This document shows, in pieces, positions 1 through 9,631 of a stretch of DNA of 64,000 nucleotides (the stretch's first letter is position 1; the number at the start of each line of letters is the position of its first letter). Origin of the DNA: Paenibacillus larvae subsp. larvae (GTDB lineage: Bacteria; Bacillota; Bacilli; Paenibacillales; NBRC-103111); contig NZ_CP019687.1 in assembly GCF_002003265.1 (NCBI RefSeq), positions 3,911,501 through 3,975,500 of the forward strand, written 5' to 3'. Both the position numbers and the translations under genes were made by a program. Under the pieces are notes generated by a model. That model saw only the letters and a list, made by a program, of their open reading frames with translations, ran no database searches and was not told where the DNA came from.

Positions 1-32
1 TTTGTTGGCTTGAAACGGGCTGCTTTGTGGTA

Positions 33-61
33 TTCGACTTTTCCCTGTGGTAAGCTATAAG
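33..61 (+). promoter_or_regulatory. SigA-type promoter for the PBP gene
   Basis: A -35-like TTCGAC (33-38) and a -10 TATAAG (56-61) are separated by exactly 17 bp, and the start codon lies 27 bp further on. A strong ribosome site (GGAAGGGAAGG) precedes the ATG at 88. Position and spacing are the only support. Confidence 0.5.
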
Positions 62-87
62 ATATTACGGCAGGAAGGGAAGGTAGC

Positions 88-2172
88 ATGAGTAAACCTT
101 TGTATGAACAAGATGAACACAAAGAAGATTCGGTAAAGCGCAAGCGTTTTTTATGGCGCATTAATATTTTCTTTTTTGCTGTTTTTTTACTTTTCTCAGC
201 ATTAATTATCCGGCTTGCCATCATTCAGTTCGTCGAAGGAAAAGATCTGAAGGCACAGGAACAGCGGCGTACAGAGAGTAACTCCGTCATTCCGCCCGTA
301 CGCGGCAATATCATGGATAAAGACGGCCAATTAATTGCCTTTTCACGGACGGTTCAGTCGCTTTATTTCCAGGTTGGGGGAAGAAACAGCTCCAAGAAAG
401 ACAGGCAAGAAGTTGTAGACATGGCCAAAAAGCTGTCAGAAGCGCTGGCCAAGTTTACGAAGTCCGGGGAAACTCCGATGAGCACGGAAGAAATATTGGC
501 AGCTATGGATCCCGGATTTGATATGGAATTAAAAACAAAAGCTCCTAAATCAGCTTATTCTGAACCAAGAAAAGTCAAGGCCGACTTAAGCAAGGAAGAA
601 GTGGCCTATTTGATGGAGCACCGTGATGAATTCAAAGGCATTGATATTCTGGAGGAAAGTATCAGGGAATATCAGCATTTTGATGACCGCCCCTTCGCCG
701 CCCAGCTTATCGGTTACATGAAAGTCTTTGGATCCGCAAAGAACAAAGACGGCGGTAAAGAAAAGTACCAGACCATAAAAGAGGGCTATACGAATGGGGA
801 GGAAGTCGGTTTTGACGGAATCGAGTTCATGTACCAGGATGAGCTCCGGGGCAAAGAAGGCTCCAAAACATACCCGGTCAACTCTATAGGAAAAATCACA
901 GGCAAGCCTGAGATTACCCCTCCCGTTAAAGGAAACAATCTGTTCCTAACCATTAAAAAAGATGTGCAGATGGATGCTCAGAAAGCAGTAGAGGAGCAAT
1001 TAAGTGCCCTTAAAACAAATGCTGCCCTCCGCAACAAGGCAAGAGCCTCCACACAGAACCCTCGTTCCGCTTTTGTCGTGGCCATAGAAGTGGACACTGG
1101 AAAAGTGGTGGCTATGGTTAATTATCCGGATTACGATACGAATGTTTGGAAAGGTGGAAGAATTAAACCGGAAGATTATAATAAAGTGGGAAAATTTATA
1201 AATAACGGTTCTATCCGGACTATGTACGGGGATTATCCGGACAATGAATTAAATAAACACCCTTCTTCCATCGTCTATTTAGGTTCCGTGATCAAACCTT
1301 TATCGGTCCTCGTTGGATTTAAAGAGGGGTTATTTAATCCTAATACGATTTATCAAGACACAGGGGTATTTACCTTTGGTAAAGACAAGCGTACGATCCG
1401 GAATGCGCCGGGGGTCCCGACGGGATCGATTAATGCCCAGATGGCCTTGAAGAATTCATCCAATACCTTTATGTCGGAAATGATCGGTATGGGCATGTAC
1501 CGTAAATATGGAAACAATGAGAATGATAAATCTTTACAGGTTTTAGACTCCTACTATAAACAATTCGGTTTGGGGACCCTTACGGGAAGCGGGCTTCCAA
1601 GTGAATACCCCGGAAGTTCGGAGTTCCTGAATACGAAAAATGACAGCGTCATGGATAACATTGTCCGTGCATCATGGGGACAAAAAGGCAAATACAGCAC
1701 ACTGCAGCTGGCCCAGTACGCCGCTACCCTGGCTAGCAGAGGCAAGCGGATGCAGCCCCAGTTTGTAGACAAAATAACAGACATACACGGAAATGTGGTT
1801 CAGGGTTTTGAGCCTAAAGAGATGCCTAAAGAAGACGGATCTCCGGATGTAACGTTATCCGAAACTGAATGGCAGTCCATTATTGGCGGGATGAGAAGTA
1901 ATGCTTATATCAATGCTCAAGGCACCAGTATAGATACGCTGCCTTATGATGTGGCCCGTAAAACGGGTACTTCTACCGAACAATATGGCGGCAAAACTGT
2001 TGATAACGGGGTATTCATTTCCTTTGCTCCGCGCAATAATCCGAAGCTGGCGGTAGCCGTTGTGGTACCCGAAGGCGGATACGGAAGCTGGAGCGCCGCA
2101 CCGATAGCAGCCAAAATTTACGAGTCGTATGACAAGAATGTGGGCGGACTCAGCCAGCCTGCAAAAGAGTAA
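88..2172 (+). CDS. class B penicillin-binding protein (PBP2-type transpeptidase)
   Basis: A 694-residue peptidoglycan D,D-transpeptidase that cross-links stem peptides outside the membrane. It has a short basic cytoplasmic tail, one membrane anchor (about residues 24-48), a dimerisation/pedestal region and a C-terminal transpeptidase domain. The three catalytic motifs are visible: SxxK as S400-V-I-K403 (nucleophile S400), SxN as S457-S-N459, and K625-T-G627. Architecture and length resemble the Bacillus PbpA/PbpH elongation PBPs rather than the septal PBP2B, because no PASTA repeats follow the catalytic domain. It is monocistronic: a promoter precedes it and a strong bidirectional terminator follows. 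The exact orthologue is not assigned. Confidence 0.93.
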   Translation: MSKPLYEQDEHKEDSVKRKRFLWRINIFFFAVFLLFSALIIRLAIIQFVEGKDLKAQEQRRTESNSVIPPVRGNIMDKDGQLIAFSRTVQSLYFQVGGRNSSKKDRQEVVDMAKKLSEALAKFTKSGETPMSTEEILAAMDPGFDMELKTKAPKSAYSEPRKVKADLSKEEVAYLMEHRDEFKGIDILEESIREYQHFDDRPFAAQLIGYMKVFGSAKNKDGGKEKYQTIKEGYTNGEEVGFDGIEFMYQDELRGKEGSKTYPVNSIGKITGKPEITPPVKGNNLFLTIKKDVQMDAQKAVEEQLSALKTNAALRNKARASTQNPRSAFVVAIEVDTGKVVAMVNYPDYDTNVWKGGRIKPEDYNKVGKFINNGSIRTMYGDYPDNELNKHPSSIVYLGSVIKPLSVLVGFKEGLFNPNTIYQDTGVFTFGKDKRTIRNAPGVPTGSINAQMALKNSSNTFMSEMIGMGMYRKYGNNENDKSLQVLDSYYKQFGLGTLTGSGLPSEYPGSSEFLNTKNDSVMDNIVRASWGQKGKYSTLQLAQYAATLASRGKRMQPQFVDKITDIHGNVVQGFEPKEMPKEDGSPDVTLSETEWQSIIGGMRSNAYINAQGTSIDTLPYDVARKTGTSTEQYGGKTVDNGVFISFAPRNNPKLAVAVVVPEGGYGSWSAAPIAAKIYESYDKNVGGLSQPAKE

Positions 2173-2180
2173 TATAAAAA

Positions 2181-2216
2181 AGAAAGAGTGGCCTTCAAAG
2201 CCACTCTTTCTTTTTG
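2181..2216. terminator. bidirectional intrinsic terminator
   Basis: Ten-base-pair perfect stem (AAAGAGTGGC / GCCACTCTTT) with a 7-nt loop. A-rich sequence lies on the left and a T-run on the right, so it can end both the PBP transcript and the convergent corA transcript. Confidence 0.9.
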
Positions 2217-3133
2217 AACAAAATCATCATAAAAATGCCTATAACAATCATAAATCCCAGCATAAATTCATCCATATGAGGGATATGAAGCAGCCCGGCA
2301 ATATTGTCAAAGTTCATTCCGAAAACCCCGGTAATAAAGGTAAGCGGCATGAAGATGGTCGTAAGAGCCGTAAAGATTCTCATAATTTCATTCGCCCGGT
2401 TGGCGACGCTGGCCTGATAGGCTTCGCGCAAGTTGCCCATCAGATCGCGCAAGGTATCAAACGTATCCACACTTTTGACGGCATTCTCATAAATATCCCC
2501 GAAATATTTTTGCAGTTCGTTGCTGATGAGCCGCAGTTCTTTACGGTGAAGTACACCTACTACATCCCGCTGGGGGACAAGCATCTTCTTCAGCATCAGA
2601 ATTTCGCCGCGCAGACCGATAATCTCATTCAAATGCGACTTTTTGGTTTTCATGAGAATATCCTCTTCGAGTTTTTCAATCTTATCTTCAATCCGGTCCC
2701 CGACCGCCATATAATTATCGACAATTAAATCGACAAGATGATATAAAAAATGGTCCGGACTATTGACTTCCTCTTCCCATAGAAAAGGCTTGATTGCCCG
2801 CAGCTCATTGATTTTTTGCCGGGTTACGGTGATGATGAAATGTTTGCCTAAGAAAATGTTAACTGCTCTCAGGAAAATCTCCTCATCGTCAAACCGGATG
2901 CTGTTAAAAACGATAAAATAATGAGACTCATAAAATTCAAGTTTAGGACGCTGTTCCTCTTCGTTCAGCAGATCCTCCAAAGCCAGCTCGTGCAGATGAA
3001 AGAGAGGCTGCAGGTTTTCCAGATCCTCCACGCTGGCATCAATCTAGTAAAATCCGGATTCAGGAGGAGTGAGCGTCTCCTTCACATCTTCGATCAGAGT
3101 AAAAACACCATTCTGAACTAAGCGTGTTTTCAT
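2195..3133 (-). pseudogene. corA: CorA-family Mg2+/Co2+ transporter, interrupted by an amber codon
   Basis: CorA forms pentameric inner-membrane Mg2+ channels. The full frame would run from the ATG at 3133, which has a good upstream ribosome site (AAAGGGGTGG), for about 312 residues, the usual family length. Codon 30 (complement of 3044-3046) is TAG where the context GFY-stop-IDA suggests an original Trp (TGG). The rest is intact: an acidic helical cytoplasmic domain, then two C-terminal membrane helices with the family signature GMN in VFGMNFD. Reinitiation at the GTG at 3031 could give a 278-residue N-truncated protein, but no good ribosome site is seen there. It is a nonsense pseudogene unless suppressed. 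A sequencing error would have to mimic a clean G-to-A change. Confidence 0.8.
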
Positions 3134-3466
3134 GATTTTCCACCCCTTTGATCAGGCAGGAAAAGCAGTAGACCCGCCTAGCTCCGAAAGAAGATTCCTT
3201 ATATGTAGCAACCGCCGGATCAACTGCTCCTCTTGCATATAAAATTGTATGATTGCAAGGAAAAATGAACAAACCGTCTACTCCTCGGTCGGTCCCCGTC
3301 CATTTAAGGTTCTCCCCTTTACGTTTACAATGTCTAATACTTGTCTAGTATATACCTACATTTTCCACGATTCAAGAAGTAATGTCTGGGACTAATCCCG
3401 TTTCTATTCTCTTCTCAGCTTATGGAAATCCGGGAAGTTTCGTGACTTTTCGCATTGAGAATGTGC
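3134..3466. other. intergenic gap, corA upstream region
   Basis: No convincing gene on either strand. It must hold the corA promoter on the minus strand, but no clear -35/-10 pair or known Mg2+-responsive leader was recognised. Confidence 0.4.
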
Positions 3467-3495
3467 TTGACTTCCGGTATAGAATCCATTAGAGT
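3467..3495 (+). promoter_or_regulatory. promoter of the S-box met operon
   Basis: TTGACT (3467-3472) and TAGAGT (3490-3495), 17 bp apart, placed so that transcription would begin about 25-30 nt before the riboswitch P1 strand. Confidence 0.6.
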
Positions 3496-3530
3496 ACTTA
3501 GTAAGTAATCCTAAAATTGCATAAGGTTAC

Positions 3531-3661
3531 ACTCTTATCAAGAGTAGGTGGAGGGACTGGCCCGATGATACCCGGCAACCGACATTTCCATGCAGTTGAC
3601 CTGCAGGGATATGCACGGTGCTAATTCTTGCGGAAACAAACGTTTCTGAGAGATGAGAGAG
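3531..3661 (+). promoter_or_regulatory. SAM-I (S-box) riboswitch
   Basis: The conserved S-box core is present in order: the P1 strand with CTTATCAAGAG, then GGTGGAGGGACTGGCCC, then the P2/P3 segment ATGATACCCGGCAACC, the GGTGCTAATTC block, and a closing P1/antiterminator strand GATGAGAGAGG. It binds S-adenosylmethionine and, when bound, favours the terminator immediately downstream. It leads the metA-metI-metC operon. Confidence 0.93.
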
Positions 3662-3681
3662 GACGTCCAACCCAACAGGTT

Positions 3682-3716
3682 TAAGGCCTTTCTCTTATGG
3701 AGAAGGGCCTTTTTGC
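3682..3716 (+). terminator. riboswitch-controlled terminator
   Basis: Stem AAGGCCTTTCTC / GAGAAGGGCCTT followed by a T-run, directly after the S-box aptamer. It is the expression platform, formed when SAM is abundant. About 190 nt of leader separate it from metA. Confidence 0.88.
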
Positions 3717-3903
3717 ATAGAAGAATGCATATTCGCCCGGTATAGGCCCGTCTTCTGTGACCCGGGAGAGGTACAGTTAATTTATCGGGTCTCTGCAGGG
3801 ATAACGAAGTCGGACCCCTATCTTAGGCCGCCCTTTCCGGGGACCTTCAATGGCCATTCCCAAGCAGCTTTCGAATTCGATTCATGTAAAAGGAGTGATT
3901 GTG

Positions 3904-4839
3904 ATGCCGATTAAAGTACCGGATCATTTACCGGCGAAGGAAGTATTGGGCAGAGAGAATATTTTTGTAATGGATGAATCAAAGGCGTTTCATCAGGATA
4001 TTCGCCCGCTGCGCATAGCTATTTTAAACCTGATGCCCACCAAAGAAACTACGGAGACTCAATTGCTCCGACTGCTGTCCAATTCACCGCTTCAGGTGGA
4101 ATTTGTCCTGCTTCACCCTAAAACTCATCAATCCAAAAATACATCTGTGGAGCATCTGACCACCTTTTACAAAACGTTTGAGAACGTAGAGCATGAGAAT
4201 TTTGATGGGATGATCATCACCGGTGCACCGGTAGAACAGTTGGACTTCGAACAAGTGTCTTACTGGCAGGAGCTGAAACAGATTATGGACTGGAGCGTGG
4301 AACATGTAACGTCAACGCTTCATATTTGCTGGGCAGCCCAAGCCGGATTGTACCATCATTTCGGCATTCCGAAATATGGGCTTAAGGATAAAATCTTTGG
4401 AGTCTACCCGCATATAGTGACAAAACCAAGTGAAAAGCTGGTGAGGGGATTTGATGAGGTATTTTACGCCCCCCAATCCCGCCATACTGAAGTCCGCAGG
4501 GAAGACATAGATAAAGTGAAGGAACTCGAAATCTGGTCCGAATCTCCGGATGCGGGAGTCTACCTGGTTGCCACGAAGGATGCCAAACAAATCTTTGTGA
4601 CAGGACACTCGGAATACGATGCGGATACACTTAAATGGGAATATGACCGTGACGTCCAAAAAGGGATGAATATGGCCATTCCCAAAAATTACTATCCGGA
4701 TGATGATCCGAACCGCAAACCTTTGAATAAATGGAGGGCGCATGCTAACTTACTATTTGCCAATTGGCTAAACTATTGCGTTTACCAGGAGACTCCATAC
4801 GACTTGAACACACTTTCTTTGCAATCAACCCGATGTTGA
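3904..4839 (+). CDS. metA: homoserine O-acetyltransferase MetA
   Basis: Activates homoserine by O-acylation, the first committed step of methionine synthesis. The start at 3904 is chosen for its AAAGGAGTG ribosome site and because it gives the usual N-terminus ([11 protein letters not shown]) and a 311-residue protein. Catalytic residues fall at the expected numbers: nucleophile C142 (HICWAAQ) and the H235/E237 pair (GHSEYD). Residue 111 is Glu (TGAPVEQ). In characterised MetA proteins Glu111 goes with acetyl-CoA and Gly111 with succinyl-CoA use, so acetyl transfer is inferred. It is the first gene of an S-box operon with metI and metC. Confidence 0.95.
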   Translation: MPIKVPDHLPAKEVLGRENIFVMDESKAFHQDIRPLRIAILNLMPTKETTETQLLRLLSNSPLQVEFVLLHPKTHQSKNTSVEHLTTFYKTFENVEHENFDGMIITGAPVEQLDFEQVSYWQELKQIMDWSVEHVTSTLHICWAAQAGLYHHFGIPKYGLKDKIFGVYPHIVTKPSEKLVRGFDEVFYAPQSRHTEVRREDIDKVKELEIWSESPDAGVYLVATKDAKQIFVTGHSEYDADTLKWEYDRDVQKGMNMAIPKNYYPDDDPNRKPLNKWRAHANLLFANWLNYCVYQETPYDLNTLSLQSTRC

Positions 4840-4902
4840 CTTTAGCCTAAGGATAAATCTTTTCCTTTGTACAGACAAGGGAGCGAAAGAGGATGGGAAT
4901 AC

Positions 4903-6080
4903 ATGAAAATAGAAAGTAAACTTGCACAAATAGGATCTCAATCAGAACCGGTAACCGGAGCAGTCAGTTTTCCGGTTGTTCATTCCACAGCTTACCGCCA
5001 TCCGAGGCTCGGACAAAGCACCGGGTTCGACTATACCCGTACAAAAAATCCGACAAGGGCCGTGCTGGAGGAGGCAATTGCCGAATTGGAGAAAGGGGAT
5101 GGAGGCTTTGCGTGTTCCTCCGGAATGGCCGCACTGCAAACCATCTTCGCATTGTTTGCTCAAGGGGACCATTTGATCGTCTCGTTGGACTTATATGGAG
5201 GCACGTACCGCTTGCTTGAACAAATCATGACCCGGTTTGGCGTAACGGCAACGTATGTGGATACAGATGATATACAAGCGCTGGACCGGGCTTACCGGGA
5301 AGGGTCTACCAAAGCCGTCCTGATTGAGACGCCAACCAATCCGCTGATGATGATAACCGATATAGCCAAAATATCCGCCTGGGCCAAAGAAACGTCCCTG
5401 CTGACCATTGTAGACAATACCCTGCTTACGCCTTTTTTTCAGCGGCCGTTGGAGCTCGGGGCTGATATTGCGATCCATAGTGCCACCAAATATTTGGGGG
5501 GCATAATGACGTCTTGGCAGGACTTATCGTAACCAAAGGGAAAAAACTGTCTGAGGAGATGTTCTTCTTACATAACTCCATCGGAGCAGTGTTGGGGCCC
5601 CAGGATAGCTGGCTGCTGATGAGAGGAATGAAGACACTTGCTCTTCGCATGGAACGGCACGAATATAATGCGGTCCGTGTGGCTCAATATTTGCAGCAGC
5701 ACAGTCTGGTGACAGAAGTCTTTTATCCCGGGCTGGGAAGTCATCCGAGCCATGTTGTTCAGAGCAGACAGTCTTCAGGAAATACGGGCATCCTTTCGTT
5801 TAAAGTAAAAGACAGCCGCCTCGTTGAACCCATTCTGCGTTATATCAAGCTGATTGCATTTGCCGAAAGTCTGGGCGGAGTGGAATCTCTTATGACATAT
5901 CCGGCCGTACAGACGCACGCCGATATTCCCCAGGAAATCCGGGATCAGGTCGGTGTTGATGACCGCTTGCTGCGCTTCTCCGTCGGGATAGAGCATGTGG
6001 AAGACCTGATCGCTGATCTGGACCAGGCCTTGGCAAAGGCTGGGGAAGAAATTGAAAAGGGAGAATTGGTTGATGAGTGA
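4903..6080 (+). pseudogene. metI: cystathionine gamma-synthase/O-acetylhomoserine thiolyase, frameshifted
   Basis: A PLP-dependent Cys/Met-metabolism enzyme that would join O-acetylhomoserine with cysteine or sulfide. The start at 4903 follows an AAAGAGG site. The first half carries the substrate loop DYTRTKNPTR, the SSGMAAL motif and the PLP lysine K196 (HSATKYLGG). Directly after that motif the frame breaks at a run of six G (5496-5501). One extra G would restore the expected HNDVLAGLIV continuation, which is present in the next frame and runs to 6080. The parts together make about 392 residues, the normal family length. It is either a real one-base deletion or a homopolymer error. As written, the protein ends at 5532 without the C-terminal domain. 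Confidence 0.85.
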
Positions 6081-7254
6081 ATGTAAGTCAAACCAACCGG
6101 GAGAGAAGGCTGTCCAAAAGGCCGGATTTGGTACGCGTCTGCTCCACTTTGGCGGGGAAATTGATAAGCAAACAGGTGCATCAAGCGTTCCAATTTATCA
6201 GGCATCGACCTTTCATCATGAGGACCTGGAGAATCCGCCGGTATTTGACTATACCCGCTCCGGCAATCCTACCCGGCAAGCTTTGGAAGACTATATCGCC
6301 GGCCTGGAAGGAGGGGCGAGGGGATTTGCTTTTGCCTCCGGTATGGCGGCCATCTCCTCCGCGTTTATGCTGCTTTCTGCAGGAGATCATGTGATCTGTA
6401 CAGAGGATGTATACGGAGGTACGTACCGCGTTCTGACCGTAATCCTGAAGCGGATGAATATAGAAACCACCTTTGTTGACATGACCAGGCTGGATAAGGT
6501 ACAAGCCGCATTAAGGCCGAATACTAAGGTGGTTTATATGGAGACTCCTTCCAATCCGACGCTTAAAATAACGGATGTAGCCGCGGTAACGGCATGGGCA
6601 AAGGAGCATGGTCTTTTGACCATGCTGGATAGTACCTTTATGACGCCTTATTATCAAAGACCGATTGAACAGGGTGTGGACCTTGTCCTGCACAGTGCCA
6701 CCAAATTCCTGGGAGGGCACAGTGACGTGCTGGCCGGACTTGCCGTAACTGCGGACGCCAGCCTGGGACGCCGCATGAAACAGGTACAGAATGCCTTCGG
6801 CAATGTCCTTGGCATGCAGGACAGCTGGCTGCTTATGAGAGGCATGAAAACATTGCAAGCCCGCATGGAGGCATCCGAACGGGGAGCAAGACGGCTTGCA
6901 CAATGGCTTTCCGGAAGGGACGACATCATTGCCGTATACTATCCGGGATTGCCGGATCATCCCGGCAGAGAAATACATGAGAGGCAATCGTCCGGTTATG
7001 GCGCCGTAGTATCCTTTGATGTGGGCAGCGGGGAGTGTGCACGCCAGCTGATGAGCCGGGTCCGCATTCCTCTGGTAGCCGTCAGCTTAGGGGCGGTAGA
7101 AAGTATTTTGTCTTATCCGGCCATGATGTCCCATGCGGCAATGCCGAAAGAGGTACGACTGGAAAGAGGGATTACGGACGGACTTGTGCGTTATTCTGTC
7201 GGACTTGAAGAGGTGGAGGATCTGATCTCGGATATTGAACAAGCGCTGGCCTGA
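6073..7254 (+). CDS. metC: cystathionine beta-lyase MetC (Cys/Met PLP family)
   Basis: 393-residue PLP enzyme expected to cleave cystathionine to homocysteine, pyruvate and ammonia. The start at 6073 overlaps the metI stop by 8 nt, so translation is probably coupled. Visible motifs: DYTRSGNPTRQALE, SGMAAI, the Schiff-base lysine K211 in HSATKFLGGHSD, and SLGAVESILSYPA near the C-terminus. It is intact, unlike its paralogue metI just upstream. Family members overlap in activity, so it might partly replace MetI. Third and last gene of the S-box operon. Confidence 0.9.
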   Translation: MSECKSNQPGEKAVQKAGFGTRLLHFGGEIDKQTGASSVPIYQASTFHHEDLENPPVFDYTRSGNPTRQALEDYIAGLEGGARGFAFASGMAAISSAFMLLSAGDHVICTEDVYGGTYRVLTVILKRMNIETTFVDMTRLDKVQAALRPNTKVVYMETPSNPTLKITDVAAVTAWAKEHGLLTMLDSTFMTPYYQRPIEQGVDLVLHSATKFLGGHSDVLAGLAVTADASLGRRMKQVQNAFGNVLGMQDSWLLMRGMKTLQARMEASERGARRLAQWLSGRDDIIAVYYPGLPDHPGREIHERQSSGYGAVVSFDVGSGECARQLMSRVRIPLVAVSLGAVESILSYPAMMSHAAMPKEVRLERGITDGLVRYSVGLEEVEDLISDIEQALA

Positions 7255-7411
7255 TGATTGGAATCTGGTGATCCGGTATCACTCGGGATAAAACGGGAGA
7301 ACAAATCGCTTTTATTTGCACCGTGACCAGATTGGTAGTTTTGTGTTAGGATGATACTAGCGCTTTGTTGCACAGATGGCAAGGGCAGCAAATGATAAAG
7401 AGGTGAGTGTT

Positions 7412-8545
7412 GTGAATCCAATCGATCGTATCTTGGATAAAGCCGTATCCGGGGAACGTATTGATATAGACGAATGCATTACACTATATCAATCGGACGA
7501 GATTGAAAAAATGGGGCACGCAGCTAATCAGATTATGAAAAGATTTCATCCCGATCCTATAGCGACATTCGTAATCGGGCGGAATATAAACTATACGAAT
7601 ATATGCGATGTTTATTGCAGGTTTTGTGCTTTCTACCGGGATCCCGGATCGGCAGAGGGATACGTGCTTCCGGATGAGACCATATTCCAAAAAATTCAGG
7701 AGACGATAGATGTAGGCGGTACGGAAATTTTGATGCAGGGCGGAACAAACCCGAACCTGAAATTCAGCTATTATACGAATTTATTAAGGGAAATCAAAAA
7801 ACGCTTTGACATCACCATGCATTCCTTCTCTCCGGCAGAAATCATGAAAATGAAGGAAGTTTCGGATGGTCTAACTCTTGAAGAGGCTCTGCGTGAATTG
7901 CATGAAGCGGGTCTGGATTCGCTTCCGGGCGGCGGGGCGGAAATTTTGGATGACCGGACACGGCGTAAGATCAGCCGTAAAAAAGGCTCCTGGAAAGAAT
8001 GGATGGAAGTTATGCAGACCGCTCACCGGATCGGAATGAACACAACCGCAACCATGGTTATCGGATTCGGCGAGACGTATGAGGAGCGGGCCCTTCATAT
8101 GCTCCGGGTACGAGATGCCCAAGATGAGTGTATAAGAAACGGGTATAATTCCAAAGGTTTTCTCGCCTTCATTCCGTGGACTTTCCAGCCGGAAAATACG
8201 AATCTCAAAGTGGAAAAGGCCACACCTGAAGAATATTTGAAGACGCTGGCCATCAGCCGGATTATGCTGGACAACATCGAGAACTTCCAGGCTTCCTGGG
8301 TAACCATGGGACCTGAAATTGGCAAGCTGACCTTAAGCTACGGATGTAACGATTTTGGCAGTACGATGATCGAGGAAAATGTGGTTTCAGCCGCCGGCAC
8401 TACCCATAAAGTCAATATCGGTTCAACTCTCGACCTGATCCGCCAAGCAGGCAAAATTCCGGCACAACGCAATACACGTTATGATATTTTGCGGATATTC
8501 CACGAGGAAGAAAAAGTTGAGAAAGATTTTGTGATGCAAAATTAA
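7412..8545 (+). CDS. mqnC: cyclic dehypoxanthinyl futalosine synthase (radical SAM)
   Basis: Radical-SAM enzyme of the futalosine route to menaquinone, cyclising dehypoxanthine futalosine. The 4Fe-4S triad CxxxCxxC is C65-C69-C72 (CDVYCRFCAFYR). SPAEIM, the LPGGGAEIL loop and GFLAFIPWTFQPE are typical of the MqnC rather than the MqnE branch. GTG at 7412 is preferred because AAAGAGGTGA precedes it by about 6 nt; the upstream ATG at 7376 has no comparable site. It stands alone with its own terminator. It implies that this organism makes menaquinone by the futalosine pathway. Confidence 0.92.
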   Translation: MNPIDRILDKAVSGERIDIDECITLYQSDEIEKMGHAANQIMKRFHPDPIATFVIGRNINYTNICDVYCRFCAFYRDPGSAEGYVLPDETIFQKIQETIDVGGTEILMQGGTNPNLKFSYYTNLLREIKKRFDITMHSFSPAEIMKMKEVSDGLTLEEALRELHEAGLDSLPGGGAEILDDRTRRKISRKKGSWKEWMEVMQTAHRIGMNTTATMVIGFGETYEERALHMLRVRDAQDECIRNGYNSKGFLAFIPWTFQPENTNLKVEKATPEEYLKTLAISRIMLDNIENFQASWVTMGPEIGKLTLSYGCNDFGSTMIEENVVSAAGTTHKVNIGSTLDLIRQAGKIPAQRNTRYDILRIFHEEEKVEKDFVMQN

Positions 8546-8558
8546 AGAAGAGTAATAG

Positions 8559-8598
8559 AAAAGCTTATCCGGACTCATCGGAAGGGATAAGCTTTTTT
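8559..8598 (+). terminator. intrinsic terminator after mqnC
   Basis: AAAAGCTTATCC pairs with GGATAAGCTTTT across a 14-nt loop, followed by TTTT. Confidence 0.9.
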
Positions 8599-8660
8599 AA
8601 AAGGTTATTTTTGAAAAAGAAGAAACCGCGCTATCGATAGCATTTATTTTTGTTTGCATG

Positions 8661-8693
8661 AATCAATTTCATATCTAAGTTATGAAATTGATT
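8661..8693. repeat. 13-bp perfect inverted repeat at the PAP2 3' end
   Basis: AATCAATTTCATA (8661-8673) and its exact reverse complement (8681-8693) with a 7-nt spacer, overlapping the PAP2 stop codon. There is no T-run on either side, so it is at best a weak terminator or an mRNA 3'-end stabiliser. Confidence 0.6.
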
Positions 8694-9381
8694 ATCTTTC
8701 TACGGAAACCTCCCCGTCTCCAAGACGGCGAAGGCGTTCTCTCTTCGTTTTTCCCCTTCTTTTTTGATACAAAGATTCAACTGCGTAGACAAGAAGGAAC
8801 ATGCTTTCTACAACCAAAACCGCCCCGATAATATCCAGAATTACATGCTGCTTAATAAAAACAGTTGAAGCAATAATAAGCAGGGCCATGACATTCGTTA
8901 CCAATTTAATTCCGCGCTGAATACTGGATGATTGATGAATACCCTTCATGACAACATAAGCCTGTACAACATGAATGCTTGGAAAGCAGTTAAATGGTTT
9001 GTCCATATTATAGACTATATTGACCAGTGGAATAAACAGACTATCATACCCGCTGATATCTGGTCTTGGTACCGTCGTCTGATAAACAAAATAAATGATA
9101 TAGCAGATTATGAGACTGAGATTCAGGGCGGCCACTGTCCGGTAATAATTAGGCCGGTCCTTGAAACACAAATAGATAATGGAAAAGAGTACAAAAGCGT
9201 ACCAGGCTATATAAGGCAGTACAAAAATAGGCAGGAAAGGGACGGAGTGATCAATATCCGTAACCAGGCTTTCGGCTCCACGGTGACTGTTGTTCAAAAA
9301 ATTATAAAAAATTCCTAAGGCCGGAATGCTGAGAAAAAACAAAAGAGCTTTCCAGTCCTGTTTGGTTATTCGTTGAAACAT
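8692..9381 (-). CDS. PAP2-superfamily membrane phosphatase
   Basis: A 229-residue polytopic protein (about six membrane helices) of the type 2 phosphatidic acid phosphatase superfamily. Conserved phosphatase blocks are visible as FNCFPSIHV and the KQHVILDI segment with the catalytic His/Asp. The first block is weak (TVPRPD). The start at 9381 (MFQRITKQDW) is chosen over the upstream ATG at 9441 because AAGGAGTT lies 7 nt before it. The substrate is probably a lipid phosphate such as undecaprenyl-PP or phosphatidate. The nearest annotated relatives are often called inositol phosphorylceramide synthase-like, which need not reflect function here. Confidence 0.8.
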   Translation of the reverse strand: MFQRITKQDWKALLFFLSIPALGIFYNFLNNSHRGAESLVTDIDHSVPFLPIFVLPYIAWYAFVLFSIIYLCFKDRPNYYRTVAALNLSLIICYIIYFVYQTTVPRPDISGYDSLFIPLVNIVYNMDKPFNCFPSIHVVQAYVVMKGIHQSSSIQRGIKLVTNVMALLIIASTVFIKQHVILDIIGAVLVVESMFLLVYAVESLYQKRRGKTKRERLRRLGDGEVSVER

Positions 9382-9631
9382 GTCAGTAACTCCTTCAGCT
9401 GTTTTAAACACATACCTCCAGTATATTGAAAACCGCTCCAATTAGCCAATCCATTTTTTATATTCGTTTCCTGTTATAACCCTTTTTTCTTGCCTATCTC
9501 CTGCTTTGCCTCTTTTATTCCAATATTTCTGCTCTCCCGGCTGCCAAATTGTTGGTCGTATATCTAAAATAAGTGAGCCATATACTGAAAAAGATGAACC
9601 AATGGCCATTACAAGGAAAGGAGTGACGCAC

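Noticed and set aside
2129-2728. 199-codon plus-strand ORF
   Set aside because: Antisense to corA; composition is that of a shadow frame and it crosses a terminator.
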